From: Diplolepis rosae
Lineage: Eukaryota > Arthropoda > Insecta > Hymenoptera > Diplolepididae
NCBI GenBank assembly: GCA_030998225.1
Contig: JAPYXD010000704.1
Location: forward strand, 12,338,001 to 12,402,000
Reading direction: 5' to 3'
Length of the DNA: 64,000 nt
A program made the position numbers and the translations under genes. Each line of letters begins with the position of its first letter. Position 1 is the stretch's first letter. This document shows positions 12,486 to 26,404 of the stretch, piece by piece. Below the pieces are notes generated by a model. That model was not told the origin of the DNA, made no database searches, and saw nothing but the letters and a program-made list of their open reading frames with translations.

Positions 12486-15308
12486 TTTGGTATAAAATAT
12501 GAATTATTACTTTCTAATTTAATATAAATTCTGCAATTACAAATTGCCCAGCCTAGAAAATGAAATTTTGAGAATGAAAAATTTTACATGTAAAAAAGAT
12601 TTATTCCAAATTGAGACTAAATTTCAAATTAAAATAGAATGTTTTGAGGCTTGGAAAATTGAAAGGAGTGATAATTTATTACCTTCAGATTGAAATGGTC
12701 TAAATTGAATAAACTTTAAGAATTTTATGATTTGAAGAATACGGATTTTACGTCATTATATCAAGAGTATCACAAATATGAATCATCAAACAAGGAAAGA
12801 TTTAAAGGTGAACATTGACTATTTTCGAGACATTAGAATTTTAACACTGTGAAATTCAATATTTGGAAAATTCTAGGCCATTGCTCTTGAGAATAATAAA
12901 TATCTGTTTCATATTCATTGAACGTTCTGACATTTGGTCCATGTGGGTTGATCCCTACAGATATCCCATAGGCATTTAGAAAACGATATATTATTAGAGA
13001 AGTTACAATGCCAGGAAGTCTCACGACCTTTAATCTCAAGTGACTTCGACATTCAATTTAATTTTCAAATTTTCCTAAGGCCATGGTCAATTTTGGGTAA
13101 AAATCTCTAACGTTTCTTCAAAATACTCATAAACACTAAAAAAACTTACTTTACGTTGAGCAATGTCCTGATAATAATGAAAATATATGGATAATTAATA
13201 ATATCTAACAGTCCAAAAAAAAAAGTCTGGAAAAATAAATTAGAATTCGACTTCTTGTTTTACGGAACCCTGTCCAGAAATTATGTTTCTATCAACTTAG
13301 ACTTTGAAGGAGAAAGTATTCTGAATTCTATCTTTTGAAAGATTTCAGATTTTGTAGTTGAAACAAGTTACCAAATAAGATATAATGTAATTTACTACCA
13401 TGATTCAGTGAAAACAAGTAAATATATGATGCAAAAAACGAGGAATAATGTCTGATTAATGGTCACTGATAGTTCCTTATCTCTGGTTAAAGTTCATCCT
13501 TTTTAATAAATACTAAAACCCTAAACCATTAAATTTCTTTTGTAACGAAATAGTCTACAAATTTGTAATTATCTCTTGTTGAGTAATAATTCCTGATGCT
13601 ATCAAATATCATATTCTGAATCTACTTATTATAAAGCATCATTATTTGAAGATATAATATCTACTCAATGTTAATCCAGCTGTTTGAAAAAATAACTCAC
13701 TGAAGCTAATTCAATTAATAAGTGCTATTTTCACTGTAATTCCTGAAAGTTACGAGCGTCAGTCCACCACTTATTTGCAATGAAATCTATAAAAAATCGT
13801 GGTATCTTTAAAACACACGCGCGCGCGTGAAGGACGAAAGTTTAAAAATGAATCACTGGAATTCGTCGTAGAGTATCACGGTTTCTTTTCGGGATTCTTC
13901 ACCTTGTTATCTAATCAGAGCACGCGGATGAAATAATAAGCGAAATTAAGATGAAAGGGATAAAGTGAACTCCGGTGTAATATGAAGTAAATAGATTTAT
14001 TTGAAAGTTCACGAACAAAAAGGAAGAACCGCGCGGCACGAGGGCAGATCCTCGACTGAATGATAAACTAGCCTTGATTGGCTTAATATAGTACGGCGAG
14101 GGCTGTAATTGGCCGTTCTTTGCCGCGCGGGAAATGATTGGTCAATTTAATCCTAGAACCGTGGTGCATTAAGCATTCAACCGGCGTTCACTCCCTATTA
14201 ACGGCTACTCCAGCATACAAGCACTCTTCCTCGCTGGACATTTATATCATGGTAGTGGTTCTAGTTGCTGTTGCTTCTGCCGTTTATTACCGATGGTTTT
14301 CTTTCTTTATCGCTCTTTTTTTCTCCTTTGCCTCCGTTCCAAATCAATTTACCAATTGAAATCACTGCTGGACCCAAGCGATGCCCGGTACTGAATGGTA
14401 GCGACACGTTGGCATAAGTAACTTGCTGGCGAGGCTTGTTATCAAACCATTCACCCTTTCTTCTACCTCCCTTTATAATTTATAAAGGTATTATTGTATA
14501 TGTACATGGAGACACATGCGTACATTACCAATCAGAAGTCTCATTCATTCTCTGGCTTTTAATTCTAAGCAAAGAGTTTTTAGGACATTCACGGAGAAAA
14601 TTTGCGATAATATTATTAACTGGAAATTTTTGGTTATTCTTCAAATCATTAAATTTATGGCTGTATTTAATTGTACTAAACAAATAGTTAATGGAGGGAG
14701 AAACAATCGTTCAGTTGTATTGTTATTTTGCACAACAAACGAACTTTTCAGTTTGATTAACTAAACTGTGATCTAATTTTAAATCAAATTGAGTTTTCCA
14801 AAATAGAGCGAGGATTTACTTTGTGTATCTAATTTGAACATATATTTATATTAATTTTTTGTCGAAAATTAAGAAATATTTACAGTATTGTGAATTGAAT
14901 TTATTATAATCATGAATAATATCTTAGCAATTGCAAAAAAATTTCAAAATAATTGGATGAAAGATAGCGAAAATAATTCATTTTTTTGTATCATGTATTT
15001 ACTCCAAAAATAGTCACGACATTGTTATACAGTTTTTTAAGTTATATCAATTAATCGTATGACTTGTATTAATTCCTGAACTACATTTACTGTATTAATA
15101 ACTTATAATGTTTAGGGCATATATGAAAATTTTTCTCTTAAGTTTGTAGGCTTTAAATTTAGTTTGCAACTTGTTACTAATTTATAGATGCTCAAAATTT
15201 CATAATAATTATCTATTTTGCAACAGTTGTATGAATGCGTTACTGTGTCGAAAAACAATTTTGTAACTATTATGCAGTAGATATAAATTAGTGTAACATT
15301 GTTTTATA
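12486..15308. other. Gene-free DNA with a GC-rich patch
   Basis: Mostly AT-rich with no recognised gene. An unusual GC-rich block lies at about 13815-14200, starting with a (CG)n run and containing GAACCGCGCGGCACG and TTGCCGCGCGGGAAA. It could be part of a retroelement LTR or a conserved regulatory block; I cannot decide. The short ORFs at 14138-14764 are not supported. Confidence 0.35.
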
Positions 15309-15547
15309 AGTGTGACGTAACATTTTTCATGGTAAACTGTTATGTGACTGAAATGTAGTAGCGTTACAGAACCTAAAAGTTAGACCTTTATGTCATTTTT
15401 AGAGAATTTAATTAAATTTATTGTCATATAACTTTGACGTAACATTGTTCATGGTGAAATGTTATATGATTGAATTGTAGCAATGTTACAGAACATAAAA
15501 GTAATACCTTTGTGACAAGGTTAAAGACTTTAATGAAATTTATTGTT
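15309..15547. repeat. Tandem duplication, two units of about 120 bp
   Basis: Unit 1 (about 15309-15425) and unit 2 (about 15426-15547) align along their whole length with scattered substitutions: TGACGTAACATT, ATGGTRAA, TTACAGAAC, then TTTATTGT. The divergence shows an old duplication. No coding potential. Confidence 0.75.
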
Positions 15548-15787
15548 AAAGAAAATTTGTGGCAAGGTGATATTTTTAAATCATTATCGAAATTGATTGT
15601 AAAAGTCTTACACTTTATCTTTATCTTTATGGAATATATGTTTCTCCAGTATGACAATAGTTATAAAACATTGTTCCGATTTCCAAATCGTATATGATTA
15701 AATATTTAAATGCCCTCTTTTAATACTATGAAATCTTAATTTTAAAATTTTTAGTCAATTTTTAGAAATTTCCAAAAGAAAAATTAA

Positions 15788-16290
15788 AAAGGGTTCCTTT
15801 AAAATGCTTTACTTTTCTTTCTTTTCACATTAATTTAAACAAATATTTTAGTTTTCAGAACTCACCATTTTTTGGAGCAGCTAAATGTCCTTTTTACTTT
15901 GATTACATTTATTTCAACTAGAATATTTAATGATTTTAGGATGAATAACTAAAACTGTTTAAATAAATTTAACTTTTTAAGTTTAATTTTCTAGAGTTTA
16001 AAAACTGTATAATAGCAAAAAAAATTTATTTCATGTTAAAAAGGGTTCCTTTAAAATGCTTTACTTTTTCTTTTTTTTTTACATTAATTTAAACAAATAT
16101 TTTGGTTTTCAGAACTCAACATTTTTTGGAGCAGCTAAATGTCCTTTTTACTTTGGTTACATTTATTTCAACTAGAATATTTAATGATTTTAGGATGAAT
16201 AACTAAAACTGTTTAAATAAATTTAACTTTTTAACTTTAATTTTCTAGAGTTTAAAAACTATATAACAGCAAAAAAAAATGTATTTCATG
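15788..16290. repeat. Tandem duplication, two units of about 252 bp
   Basis: GGGTTCCTTTAAAATGCTTT starts at 15791 and again at 16043. The two units are nearly identical to the end (TATTTCATG near 16031 and 16282), differing by a few substitutions and homopolymer lengths. This is a recent local duplication of noncoding DNA. Confidence 0.88.
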
Positions 16291-16999
16291 CTCTACAGAC
16301 ACTTTATTTTGTAATTTATTTATTGTTGAGTATTTACTGAAATATTTAGTTCTCGTTTTTCCTTGATGTTGAAAAACTGTTGATGAATAGTCTCTGAGTG
16401 TAAAGTAATCGTGTCGAGGTGAATTTCAAATTCATCACCTACGGCACTACTACTTAACACTCAAATCCATTTAAATTTGAAGGTCTTCTGTTCTTGACAC
16501 TCGTGGAAAACCTACTATTGTCCTCATAGCAAAATATCCTGGTTTAAATACTAACTTTTACAGAGATCTAGGGTTCAAAAATCACTGATATCAGATACTG
16601 AGAGAAAAAGAAAATTAGTCACTCCGCTTTCACTAAAATTGGACCCAAGATAATTATTTGCTCAATTTATCATGCATTTTCATTATTTACTTCTTAGTGA
16701 GGGCATTAGAAGAAAAAATCTTCTTTGAATCTTTTTCTGTTTCAGGCTTTAATCGCTTTTATTTATTTTGTTGAGTCAAAAATTAAAGTCCATATAATTT
16801 TCCATTGTAATAGATGACAAGATTGAGATGGTTCGACTTAGTGAAGACAGCAACAAGCGTTATTCTTGTCCGCCCATTGCTGCGGTCACAAATCGAAACG
16901 TCTCCAAAATATGATGTTCTCAAAAAATCAAGATCCATATTCTGAAAAAAAATAATAAAATTTTAACTAATCTTCTCTTTATAAAAAATATCCAGATTA

Positions 17000-18110
17000 A
17001 GAATTTAGAATAGTTTGGTTCAATCCGAGTTCGGATTTATTCAGATTAAAGTCTCGGATCAATTTTTAACCAATTTACATCCCTGGCGAAAAATTCGGAA
17101 AATAATTCAATCCCAACGAATCCAAATCATTCCGAAATCTGTTTCCGGACCATTTCAAATCATTCTAAACCAATCTGAAGAACGTTTTGTATCTCGTTTG
17201 ATACAAAATGGTAAAAAATCAATCCGATTTAATCCGATTCGTTACGATTTAATCCAAAGCATGAATTCGAATGAATCTGAAACAATTTTTTAATCCGAAT
17301 CAATCCGAGTGAATCTGAGGTCGGATTGATACCTTGAATTGAAATGGAATGAATTAGAATGGTTCTGAAAAATATTTCGGAATAACTCGGATTCGCTCGT
17401 ATTAAATTCCTTTTCCAAAAGAAACCAGCAAAAAAAATTCTGTAACTGTTCTACGAAAAAAATGTATCAATATTCTATAATAATTGGCACACTGAGGGGA
17501 TATAATCGTTCAATAATACGAAAGTTTGTTGTATTTTCTGTTGTTATAACTGTTATGTAAATGTTATTATGCAAGTTTTCCAGAACTAGTGTCACAGATG
17601 TGACATTTTTATAATATTATGTATATAACACTCAAAAGAATCTGAGTCTTAGGTGTTACATATGTGTTACAGAACGACAGTGGCACAAACGTTCTGTAAT
17701 ATTCATTGCACTAGTGTTCTAAATTGATTTTGTAATAGTTCTTACAGAACATTGTTTAAAATTGTTACAGAGTTGTTAAATATTTTTCGATTGGAATTTT
17801 AAGTAACTTATTAGTATCTTTGTTCAAAAAATATTATTTCAAGTTAAGTGACAGATAAAAATGATATAATCGTTTCTCTGGCGAAAGTTTTGGATTGGAA
17901 TTCAATCAGAATTATTCCGATCCATTCCAAAGCAATTCGAAAAACGTTTTTAATCTTTTTCAATGCAAATCGGTTAAAAGGCAATCCGATTCAACCCGAC
18001 ACTTTAATCTGAATGAATCCGAATGTTTTATTCTGAATCAATCTGAGCTCGGAATGATTCGGATTGAAAATTCAGTTAAGATCAATCTGAGCTCAGATTG
18101 CCAGGGCTCT
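17000..18110. mobile_element. Degenerate inverted-repeat element rich in AATCCGA words
   Basis: The left part (about 17000-17400) and the right part (about 17880-18110) are packed with variants of AATCCGA/TCGGATT. They are partly reverse-complementary: ATTCAGATTAAAGT followed by TTTAACC.ATTT occurs on the plus strand at about 17040 and on the minus strand at about 18010. Between them (17520-17790) is sequence rich in GTTACAGAAC-like words, also seen at 15.3-15.5 kb. The ORFs inside are by-products of the repeated words. Confidence 0.5.
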
Positions 18111-18189
18111 TTTTGGGAATTTTTCGAAAAAGTTTTTATAGATAAATTTATTCCGGTTATTTTTAAATGGAAGAAATGGAATGAATAAA

Positions 18190-19094
18190 TAAAAAAAAAC
18201 ATTTTCCGGTGTATCTTATGATTCTTACTATTCATAACTTGGGGCACGAGAAGAGGATCGCCATTCACAAAGCAAATTACGGTTGTTGATTATGAATAGG
18301 TCCTCGTCAGTAAATTGGCAAACAATGAGGGTGTGTGTTGGAGCAGTTAGTTTGACGGAAGAAAAGGGCAGTTTGCTGAATAATGGTATATGGCTTTGCC
18401 CCCATATAGTCATCGTCATGGAATTCTAAGAGAAGATGTAATAGCCGGGGTAGGCTTCAAGACTTTGTAATCATCTCTTGATAATATACATATATATAAA
18501 ACCAGTGGTATCCCACGAAACGCCCCATCGGTTTTCCCATGCGGGCCCACTCTTGGCCGATTTAAAATATCATGCATGACCCTATTCCGGTTCCGCTGTG
18601 AAACACAAGCAAGAATTTTATTGATGTATCCTTTTTCCTTTCTCCTGCGAACGAATATTTAGGGTCAATAAAAATCCTCTGCTGGTGTTAAAATTTGATT
18701 AATATCTGTAAGGGCCAATCATATGGCTGTTTAAGCAATTAGAGATCTTAGCCTGCACGTTTGAAGATTTTACACTAGTATATACATATCATATATTCAA
18801 ATAAATACCATTTAGTATCCCATTTATTAAAACTATTAATTGAATTTTATTTCCTTTTTCTACAAATTTATAATTTTTAATTTAACTTGATTCTGGATCT
18901 TTTACTTTTTTTCCCCCTTTTCAAATTTTAAGTTCAATTATTGTTATATTGCCAATCCTTTAAACCGTTTAGAAAAAAGTTTGGATTATAAGAAATGAAA
19001 AGATCAAAATCAATTGATTTTGATTTTTTTAATTCTTTATATTGTTCCAGAAACTTTGACTTACTTTGTTTACAATTAACTGTTCAATTTTTCT
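18190..19094. other. Gene-free DNA with a GC-balanced block
   Basis: The part at about 18230-18620 is less AT-rich than its surroundings, with GCGGGCCCACTCTTGGCC near 18541, and may be a conserved noncoding or regulatory block. No exon with a plausible protein was found. Confidence 0.3.
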
Positions 19095-19740
19095 TTAAGG
19101 TAGTTCATCCACAAAAATTGGAGCTCAAGCAAAAATAAATAATTTTGCTTTCAAGAATATCAATATTATTATTGAAGGGCTAATTTGAAAGAGAAAAGAT
19201 TGTTTTCTATGAAAAAAATTGGAAACACAGAAAAATAATTTTATTAATAAATTTTATTTTTGCCCCAACTTTTTTTCTTATCGCTTCTTACCAAATGTTA
19301 AAAAATTATGCGATTCTAATAAATCACGAATTACTTTTTCAAGGAAAAGAATCTCTACAACTTGACCGTTTCGAATTTTTGAAAATGAATCAATTATTAT
19401 CAAATTTAGCAATTTGTTTATAAAAATATCGTATTGAAATTTTTTTTTTTTCAAAAAATTGGAAGCGGTTAAGTTGTAGAGAATTTTTTCCTTGAAAACG
19501 TGATTCGTGATTTATTAGAATCGCATAATTTTTTAAAATTTGGTAAGAAGCGATAAGAAAAAAAGTTGGGGCGAAAGTAAAATTTATTAATAAAATTATT
19601 TTTCTGTGTTTCAAATTTTTTTCATGGAAAATAATCTTTTCTATTTCAAATTAGCCCTTCAATAGTAATATTGCTATTCTTGAAAGCAAAATTATTTATT
19701 TTTGCTTGAGGTTTAATTTTCATAGGTGAACTATCTTAAG
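19095..19740. mobile_element. Compact inverted-repeat element, same family as 7508-8699
   Basis: A near-complete palindrome of about 645 bp starting at TAAGGTAGTTCA and ending at TGAACTATCTTA. Its arms match the outer arms of the element at 7508-8699 almost base for base (GAAGGGCTAATTTGAAAG and GAAACACAGAAAAATAATTT blocks). The two halves meet near 19430 with no long insert. No ORF for a transposase; non-autonomous. Confidence 0.82.
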
Positions 19741-22668
19741 ACTTGAAAGTTGTTCTATTTTTCAAGTGGAAATTGTCCAGATTGTACAATATCATAATGA
19801 CTTTTTGAGTTTTTTAAATCTTTACATTTTTCATTTCTCATAGGTATTTGAATCTTCTGGAAGACAAATATCAATTATTAAAATTTTACTTCTTTCGCAC
19901 CAATCTAAAGCTGTTTTTAACTTGTTACTTAATTCATTTATAGGCTTGATTGGAAAAACGTAGAAATTGACGAGTTCCATCTCAATTAATGATAGTGATA
20001 GAATTAATATGATACAGAAAGAAGAGGATCATCCTGACCAGTCACGAACTTCTGGCGCGACATACGGGTATCATTTTTGCACGAGAGATACGTCATCCCA
20101 ACTTCACTCACAATGTCGGGTTAATTGATTAATTACACGACTCGAATCGCAGCACGAGGGTTCGTATTATACATTATGAATATTACTGAAGGTAGCGGTT
20201 CGTAAAAATATGAAATTTTCAAGAATATTCTGACCAGAAGAAGAAAATTAATTCCAACTTGAAAAAAACAGAAAACTTTTAAATAGATATTTTTTATTTA
20301 AGAATCAGAATTATAAATTTTGAAATTTAGTTTAGTGATCATGATTGATTTATATAATGTATTATATTTCTTTTAACTATAAGATATGTAAATATAGTTT
20401 GATTATCCATTATTAAAATCATTTTGCCTAATTTATTATAAGGAATCAATTATAATCTATTCTGATCAAAATACCAATTCTTCAGATAACATAGTAAAGT
20501 AGACAGTGACATTTCAACTCTACCTCCCTAATATAAAAAACATTTAATATTATTAAAGCTATCAATTTTCATGGTTTGAAAATTTCAAATTGAACATTTT
20601 TAATTTTTTAGTTGTTGTGTCTTCTAATACTCTATTTTATGAATATATTACACTTCTTTATTTTTCAAGTGACAGTATTTTCAAACTCGTTAATTGACAA
20701 TATTTTATCAAATTTTTTAGTCCTCCAAAGATTTTATTCAACCCATTTTAACGTCTGGATTTTATAATAATTAAATAGAGAAATTAATGGTTCTTCTAGA
20801 TAAATAATTAAAGAACATTCAATTATTTTTCTGGAAAAATCGTTAATTTCTCTATTATGAAAATATGATAGAAAATGATAGTAAAATAGTAAAATAATAG
20901 TAAAATTTTTTTTTTAAAACCTTTAGTTTTTGAATTCACAAAATTCCATACATTTTTTTTCTGCTTCAAAATCGAAATCTCTAAATCATCTTTGAATTTC
21001 TTGAAACCTTGAAATATCTCTTAAAAGCAGCTATAATATTTCTTCTTAATTTTCTATTAATTATTTCAAATCATCGGCAATTTCATAAAACTTCTAAAAA
21101 TATTCCCGTTTTGTTAGATATATTGTAAATTCTTTTGCAGTCTTTGTTAAATATGATTTTCTCATGACTTGTCACTTTCTAAAGGAACAACAAAAATACC
21201 ATTCAAAATAACTTTTTCTTTAATATTAAAATTTTTTTCCACATAAGTTGTATAATTCCTCACCTTGTTCCAAATGCAATGTTGGAAGTATCTATGTGGC
21301 AGCTTACGTTGGAATGAATGTCATTAGAAATTCACTCTTCTGAATGTACAGAAGATTCACACATGCACAGGTGTTTCCTGAGATCACGTGCACCATATGT
21401 TTCTTGCGCTATATCGATCTTTATTGCATGAATTTATTCCTTCATTTTGAATCAATAACTTTTCATCCAATGGTTTTAAACTAGACTTATTTTTAATTTT
21501 TTGCAGCTGACTAAATAAACAATAATAACATTGCTAAATATCTTGATTGCTCATTATCTAAAATTTTAGTATTCTATACATTATAATATAAGAATAAATA
21601 TTATATAAATTATCATGTAAATTTAGGACGAGGTGATTTTTCATAATTTTTCATTGAAATTCATTTGGATCACGTCGCAGCTTCAGGAGTAATTTAGAAG
21701 ACTTTATTAAATTGGGTAGAATGCGGTGCGTAGGCCTACGGGCTACGCCGGATACTCGGCGAATGAATCTCAACCAACGAGAGGAAGTTTGAATTAACTC
21801 AAGCCACTGCCAAGGGGTACAACATTAAATGCTGGGTTTAAACTTCAGTTGTATTCCTGTATTTTTCACATGTTGATCGATCTCAAAGTAGGTATTTTTA
21901 ACGTAAGTTTTTAATATTTTTCTGATTCTAATAGCTTTGCTGGAATTGTAAGTATTATATTTCAGACTGATAAAATATTTTCAAGATACCAAAATTTTAT
22001 AATTTATATGGCTCTCCTTATTAAGTTCTAAAATAAAATTCATTTTTACAGTTTTTTTGTATAAAAAACTACAAAAACAAATTGTATTGAAATAGATGAA
22101 CTATAATATAATATTGATATATGACCGAACAAGTTCAAAAGTTTCATGTGTGGTAGAGTTAAGGTTTATTAAAATCATTTGACCTGACTACATACACCAT
22201 ACAGTGCTCTTGATGACTTTACTTTAATAGGTATGAAAGAGTGAAAGAGTTACTGAGTTGGAGATGAAAGAACGAGATAACGAGAAAAGTATGTGACTCC
22301 ATGACATCTAAATTGTACTCTGACACTGAATTCAACCCCTGGCTACCCCGACCTGCGTGGGAGATCGAGCCAGACAAATAAAATAAGTAAAAAACCACTT
22401 CAGGAAGCAAATACTTTTTAAATTACTTTTAACTCTTAATATTTTTAAAATCATAAAACTGAAGAAAATATAAAAAAGATTTAAAAGAATCCTTAGACAT
22501 GAAAACTAAATTGGTATAACAATATATAATTCAACTTTAAATTAACAGTACTATCTGTTTTACTTAATATACAATAAAAAATACCTTGCATGGATCAATA
22601 TTGACAACTTTGATTAAATACTATTACTGATTCAAATAACATTCCCTTTAAATTAATCCTAGTACCAA
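19741..22668. other. Gene-free DNA, including the VPS51 3' flank
   Basis: AT-rich. Less AT-rich islands lie at about 20030-20180 (with TTAATTGATTAATTA, a homeodomain-type word), 21270-21430 and 21690-21860. These are candidate regulatory blocks only. The last bases before 22669 hold the VPS51 3'UTR. Confidence 0.35.
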
Positions 22669-25600
22669 TTAATTCCGCTCACAAATTATATCGACTACAC
22701 TCGGTTCCATGAGAACAGGTTCCAAACATCTGTGAACTGCACTGCCCAAAATTTCATCAAGTAAAAAGTGCACCAAACTGCAAAGAAAATCATTTTTTTT
22801 TTAAATATCTTTATTGTTAAGAGAAAAAGGAAATTATCTTTTACTTACTTTTCGTCAGAAACAAATCTCCACAAGTAGAGCTGCAGATAATGTGTATCTA
22901 CTTGAATCTGTTGCAAGCCATATTTGCTAAAAGTACGCAGCCTAACGCATTCCAAAAAAGTCTACGAAAGTTACAAAATATATTAAAATAGTAGAAGAAT
23001 AAAAATATTTTCAGTCAATATTCTATAATATTCTATAATATTATATAATCAAATATATACATACATACATATATATTTGAATGTATATTAATATTAATTT
23101 AGTTGAATTTAAAGCAGCCTATAGTATAGAAATGATATTGTGTAGAATGAGTGCACGTGAATCGAAATTCTAATATAGTCGCGACAGAATAACGTGCCTC
23201 TACGATGCAAAGTGGATAATGATCACGTTATTTTGTCATTGTGCTTGCTGTGCAGCATCTGCGTCGATTATGGTACCATCTCTGCTAAAAGTAATAGTCA
23301 ATCGCTTATCTCTACGAATATTTTGTAAGTGTTTAATGAACATTTATTACCTTCAGACTAATTTTGATGATTCCGGTGAGAATGGAAGCTTTGTTGAATT
23401 GAACAGAAGAGAAAATTTCAATACGTTCAGAAAACAATTTTTGGATATTCGTTACCAAAGAGGAATCCAAGTGACTTGACGTATAAGATGACCAATTGGA
23501 CCGGTATTGATGTCTGGACATACTAACACTAAAATAAATTTTAAAAATAAGATTATTTCAAAAATTCTATTCCCATTAGAGTTAATTTTTAAATTTTATA
23601 AATTTTTCTTGAATATTTTAAACAAAACTCGGACCTGTGAGTTTTTCTACTGCTATCACTGCTTCTGTCGACTTGTCCATCCGAATCTTCGTAAAGGGCA
23701 GTGACCTGGGAGTCGATTGCTGTAATGTCTTCTACAACTCGTTTCATAACAGCCCTCACCGTTCTTGGTTCAATTGTATGTAGCCAATCCCTTGTTTCAA
23801 CCGACTTTCTTAACATTTGCGAAACAGCCAAACCTTGAAGACGTACGTAATGATTCAACAAGGTCTGTGCTGCTTTCTGGAAATTCTCATTAATTTCAGA
23901 TTCTGGAGTAATAATATTATCTGTACCACTATGCTGTTCTATACTAAACATGCCATCCGTAGCAGCAAGCTAAAAATAATTAAAATCATTGTCAATTCAA
24001 GAATGAAAATTTTACTTAAACTGTATATGTATTGGGAATGAACCGAACCAAGAAACTTACTAAATAATGAACACTACTGTCTTTAAACTCCACACACATT
24101 TTGCTCAGCAGAAGCAGAAGAGTAGGTGGAAATTTAGGTACATCAGACCCAGTGCAAAATCCACTTGCAGTGGCTGTCAGGTGATGTAAGAAGCCAACAA
24201 CTAAGCTTTCCCTGACTTCATCTACACAGAAGCTTTGAAGGAATTGTTGTTTTGAGCTGAACGACAAGTCTGCTTGTAGAAAAACCTGAAGGATTTCTTG
24301 TATTATTTTACTGAAAACTTGATAATTTTACGAAACATTTAGAAGAATAGGAGAATAACAAACCAGTAAATCTTGAAGAACACCTTTAACTCTTTCAATG
24401 GTTGGCATAACGAGCGTAGCTTGAAGTTCAGCCAAACCACCATCGCTTTCCTGACTCGTTTTTGTCGCGAGAGTTTGTCTTACCCTGACTAAAGCTTCAT
24501 TCAAGTGCTGTTTCAGAGAGTGTAAATGATTACGACATTGTTTCCTTCCAGCGTTTATCACAATATCCATACCTGATCTGTAATTTCATCATACAACATT
24601 GGTCTTTGATAATTGAATTTTTTCGTCAAAAGAAAATATCAAAATATATTTAAACTTTAAAATTTTATTTTTCAAAAATTATTACCTAGAAAAGTCGGTT
24701 TCATTGCAAAGTAAATTCATAGCTTGCAATCTTCTGTGAAATTTATCTAAAGCTCTGACTAAAATTTCTGTATCTGCTACATCTTCTACCCTTTTTCCTA
24801 CTAATCCAAAATAATTTTTCATATTATTTAAGATAAATGTATTCAAACGGGAAACGGCTTTGGTGTCAAAATCGTCACTAAATTCTGTTTCATCTAAAGG
24901 TTTTCTGTTTATGAACATGTCATTATATGATGCTACAATTAGACACAAATCGCTGAGAAATCCGGAACTTCCCATTTCAATGAATTCGATTATATCGTTC
25001 TCACACATGTCTTTTAATATTTCCAGCTGTACGGTTAAACGGTTTTCTGCATGATTTAAGAATTCGGCACATAAAGAATCAGCTGGTTCCTTTAATTGAA
25101 GAAGAAGATCTACACTTTCGGCTAGCGATTTGGTCGAGGCATCTTTTTTGTGTAATTGAGTTCGAAGCTTTGATTTTAGTTCTTCAACTATCTCTTCGCA
25201 ATCTTCTTGAATCCCTTGAAACGATGGCATATTACCGTATCGATTTAAGACTCGTTGAGCGTGCATGTAATCTTGGACTGCCTAAAAGTTGTATGTACAA
25301 TAACGTTCAATATTATAGGTTCACCTGTTATTTAAGCCATTGTCAGTGTTTTAATTTTTATAAAAACAATTTAACATTTTTTTTCGATAATAGCATGAAT
25401 GTTAATAAAATTGTTCATTTAATGATACCAAGTTCAAGCCAATTTTTAATTTTATAAAAATATATTATAAAAAACATCAAATTTCAATCTTTTTGGAAAA
25501 TGTTAATAACTTGAAAAATAACTAACATTTTAAAAAGATTTTCGTTTCGTTTTATAGGTAAGTCTTCATAGTAATTTACTAAATATTCATGATATTTTTG

Positions 25601-26404
25601 GAATTTTATTAAGATTCATGCTATTATCGATAAAATAATTTTAACTTTTTTTTATAAAAATTAACACACTTCGACAATGGTTCAAACAACAGGTGAACTT
25701 AAACTTTTGACCGGTAGTGTATATAAAATTATTACTCGATAATAAAAATTCATTGAAACATCTTCTGCAAAAATATTATCATACCTCATTGTAATTGCCT
25801 AAATTCATTTTGTCTTTAAGATTACTGGGTAATTTAAAAAGAAACTGTAGTTTCTTTAATAAAGTATGTACAGATGACAATCTGGCAATTTGCTGTCGTG
25901 TCCCTTGCAATGTAGATGATATTTGCTCCGAAAATGAAGTAATACTATCCATATTTGTAGCTAATAAATCCATGCTTTCTTCCATTTTATTAAAGTCACT
26001 TTTCATCTGTAGAATTTGATCAACCATGAAGATTTTAAATAATCTTACTACGTTAAATATGATAAATATGTATATGTAAATAAATAATGTCTTGAAGTGT
26101 CAAAATAAACCTTTCGAATTGTGTCAGTGGCGGATATAAATTTGTTGTAATTCTCATAGACTAAAGTCTGCATATCCGAGTGTAAAGTTTGCGTATTTTT
26201 TATAACTTCCGCTTCATGGTCCATTATTTGTTTAAGGGAACATTCCTGAAAAAAATACGTTGATAAATTAATACTTAGTTTACTGTATAACTTATATAGT
26301 AAAAAATTTCAATACAAGTATACTTTTAATAATTTTTGAAGATACATATCATGATTAAAGTGCTGTCCATTTATGTCGTAAGGATTACTCGTATTTTCCG
26401 TCAT
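22669..26404 (-). CDS. VPS51: VPS51 subunit of GARP/EARP tethering complexes
   Basis: Complete ten-exon gene. Minus-strand exons: 26404-26324, 26245-26111, 26006-25785, 25281-24686, 24577-24364, 24285-24061, 23969-23635, 23528-23351, 22961-22849 and 22777-22669. All borders are GT-AG and the phases agree, giving 735 aa against 782 in human. VPS51 (Fat-free, ANG2) tethers endosome-derived vesicles at the trans-Golgi (with VPS52/53/54) or at recycling endosomes (with VPS50). Diagnostic stretches are [18 protein letters not shown] then [13 protein letters not shown] (residues about 50-85), [18 protein letters not shown], the [14 protein letters not shown] region, and [10 protein letters not shown]...[16 protein letters not shown] near the C-terminus. 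The start at 26404 gives [12 protein letters not shown], the expected N-terminus of the family. A 60-codon ORF ends on this ATG. Confidence 0.95.

Noticed and set aside
17015..17293. Plus-strand ORF of 92 codons, rich in Asn-Gln-Ser
   Set aside because: It follows the repeated AATCCGA words of a degenerate element; the same kind of frame reappears at 17895-18188.
23219..25457. Several plus-strand ORFs of 64-95 codons
   Set aside because: Antisense shadows of the VPS51 exons and introns.
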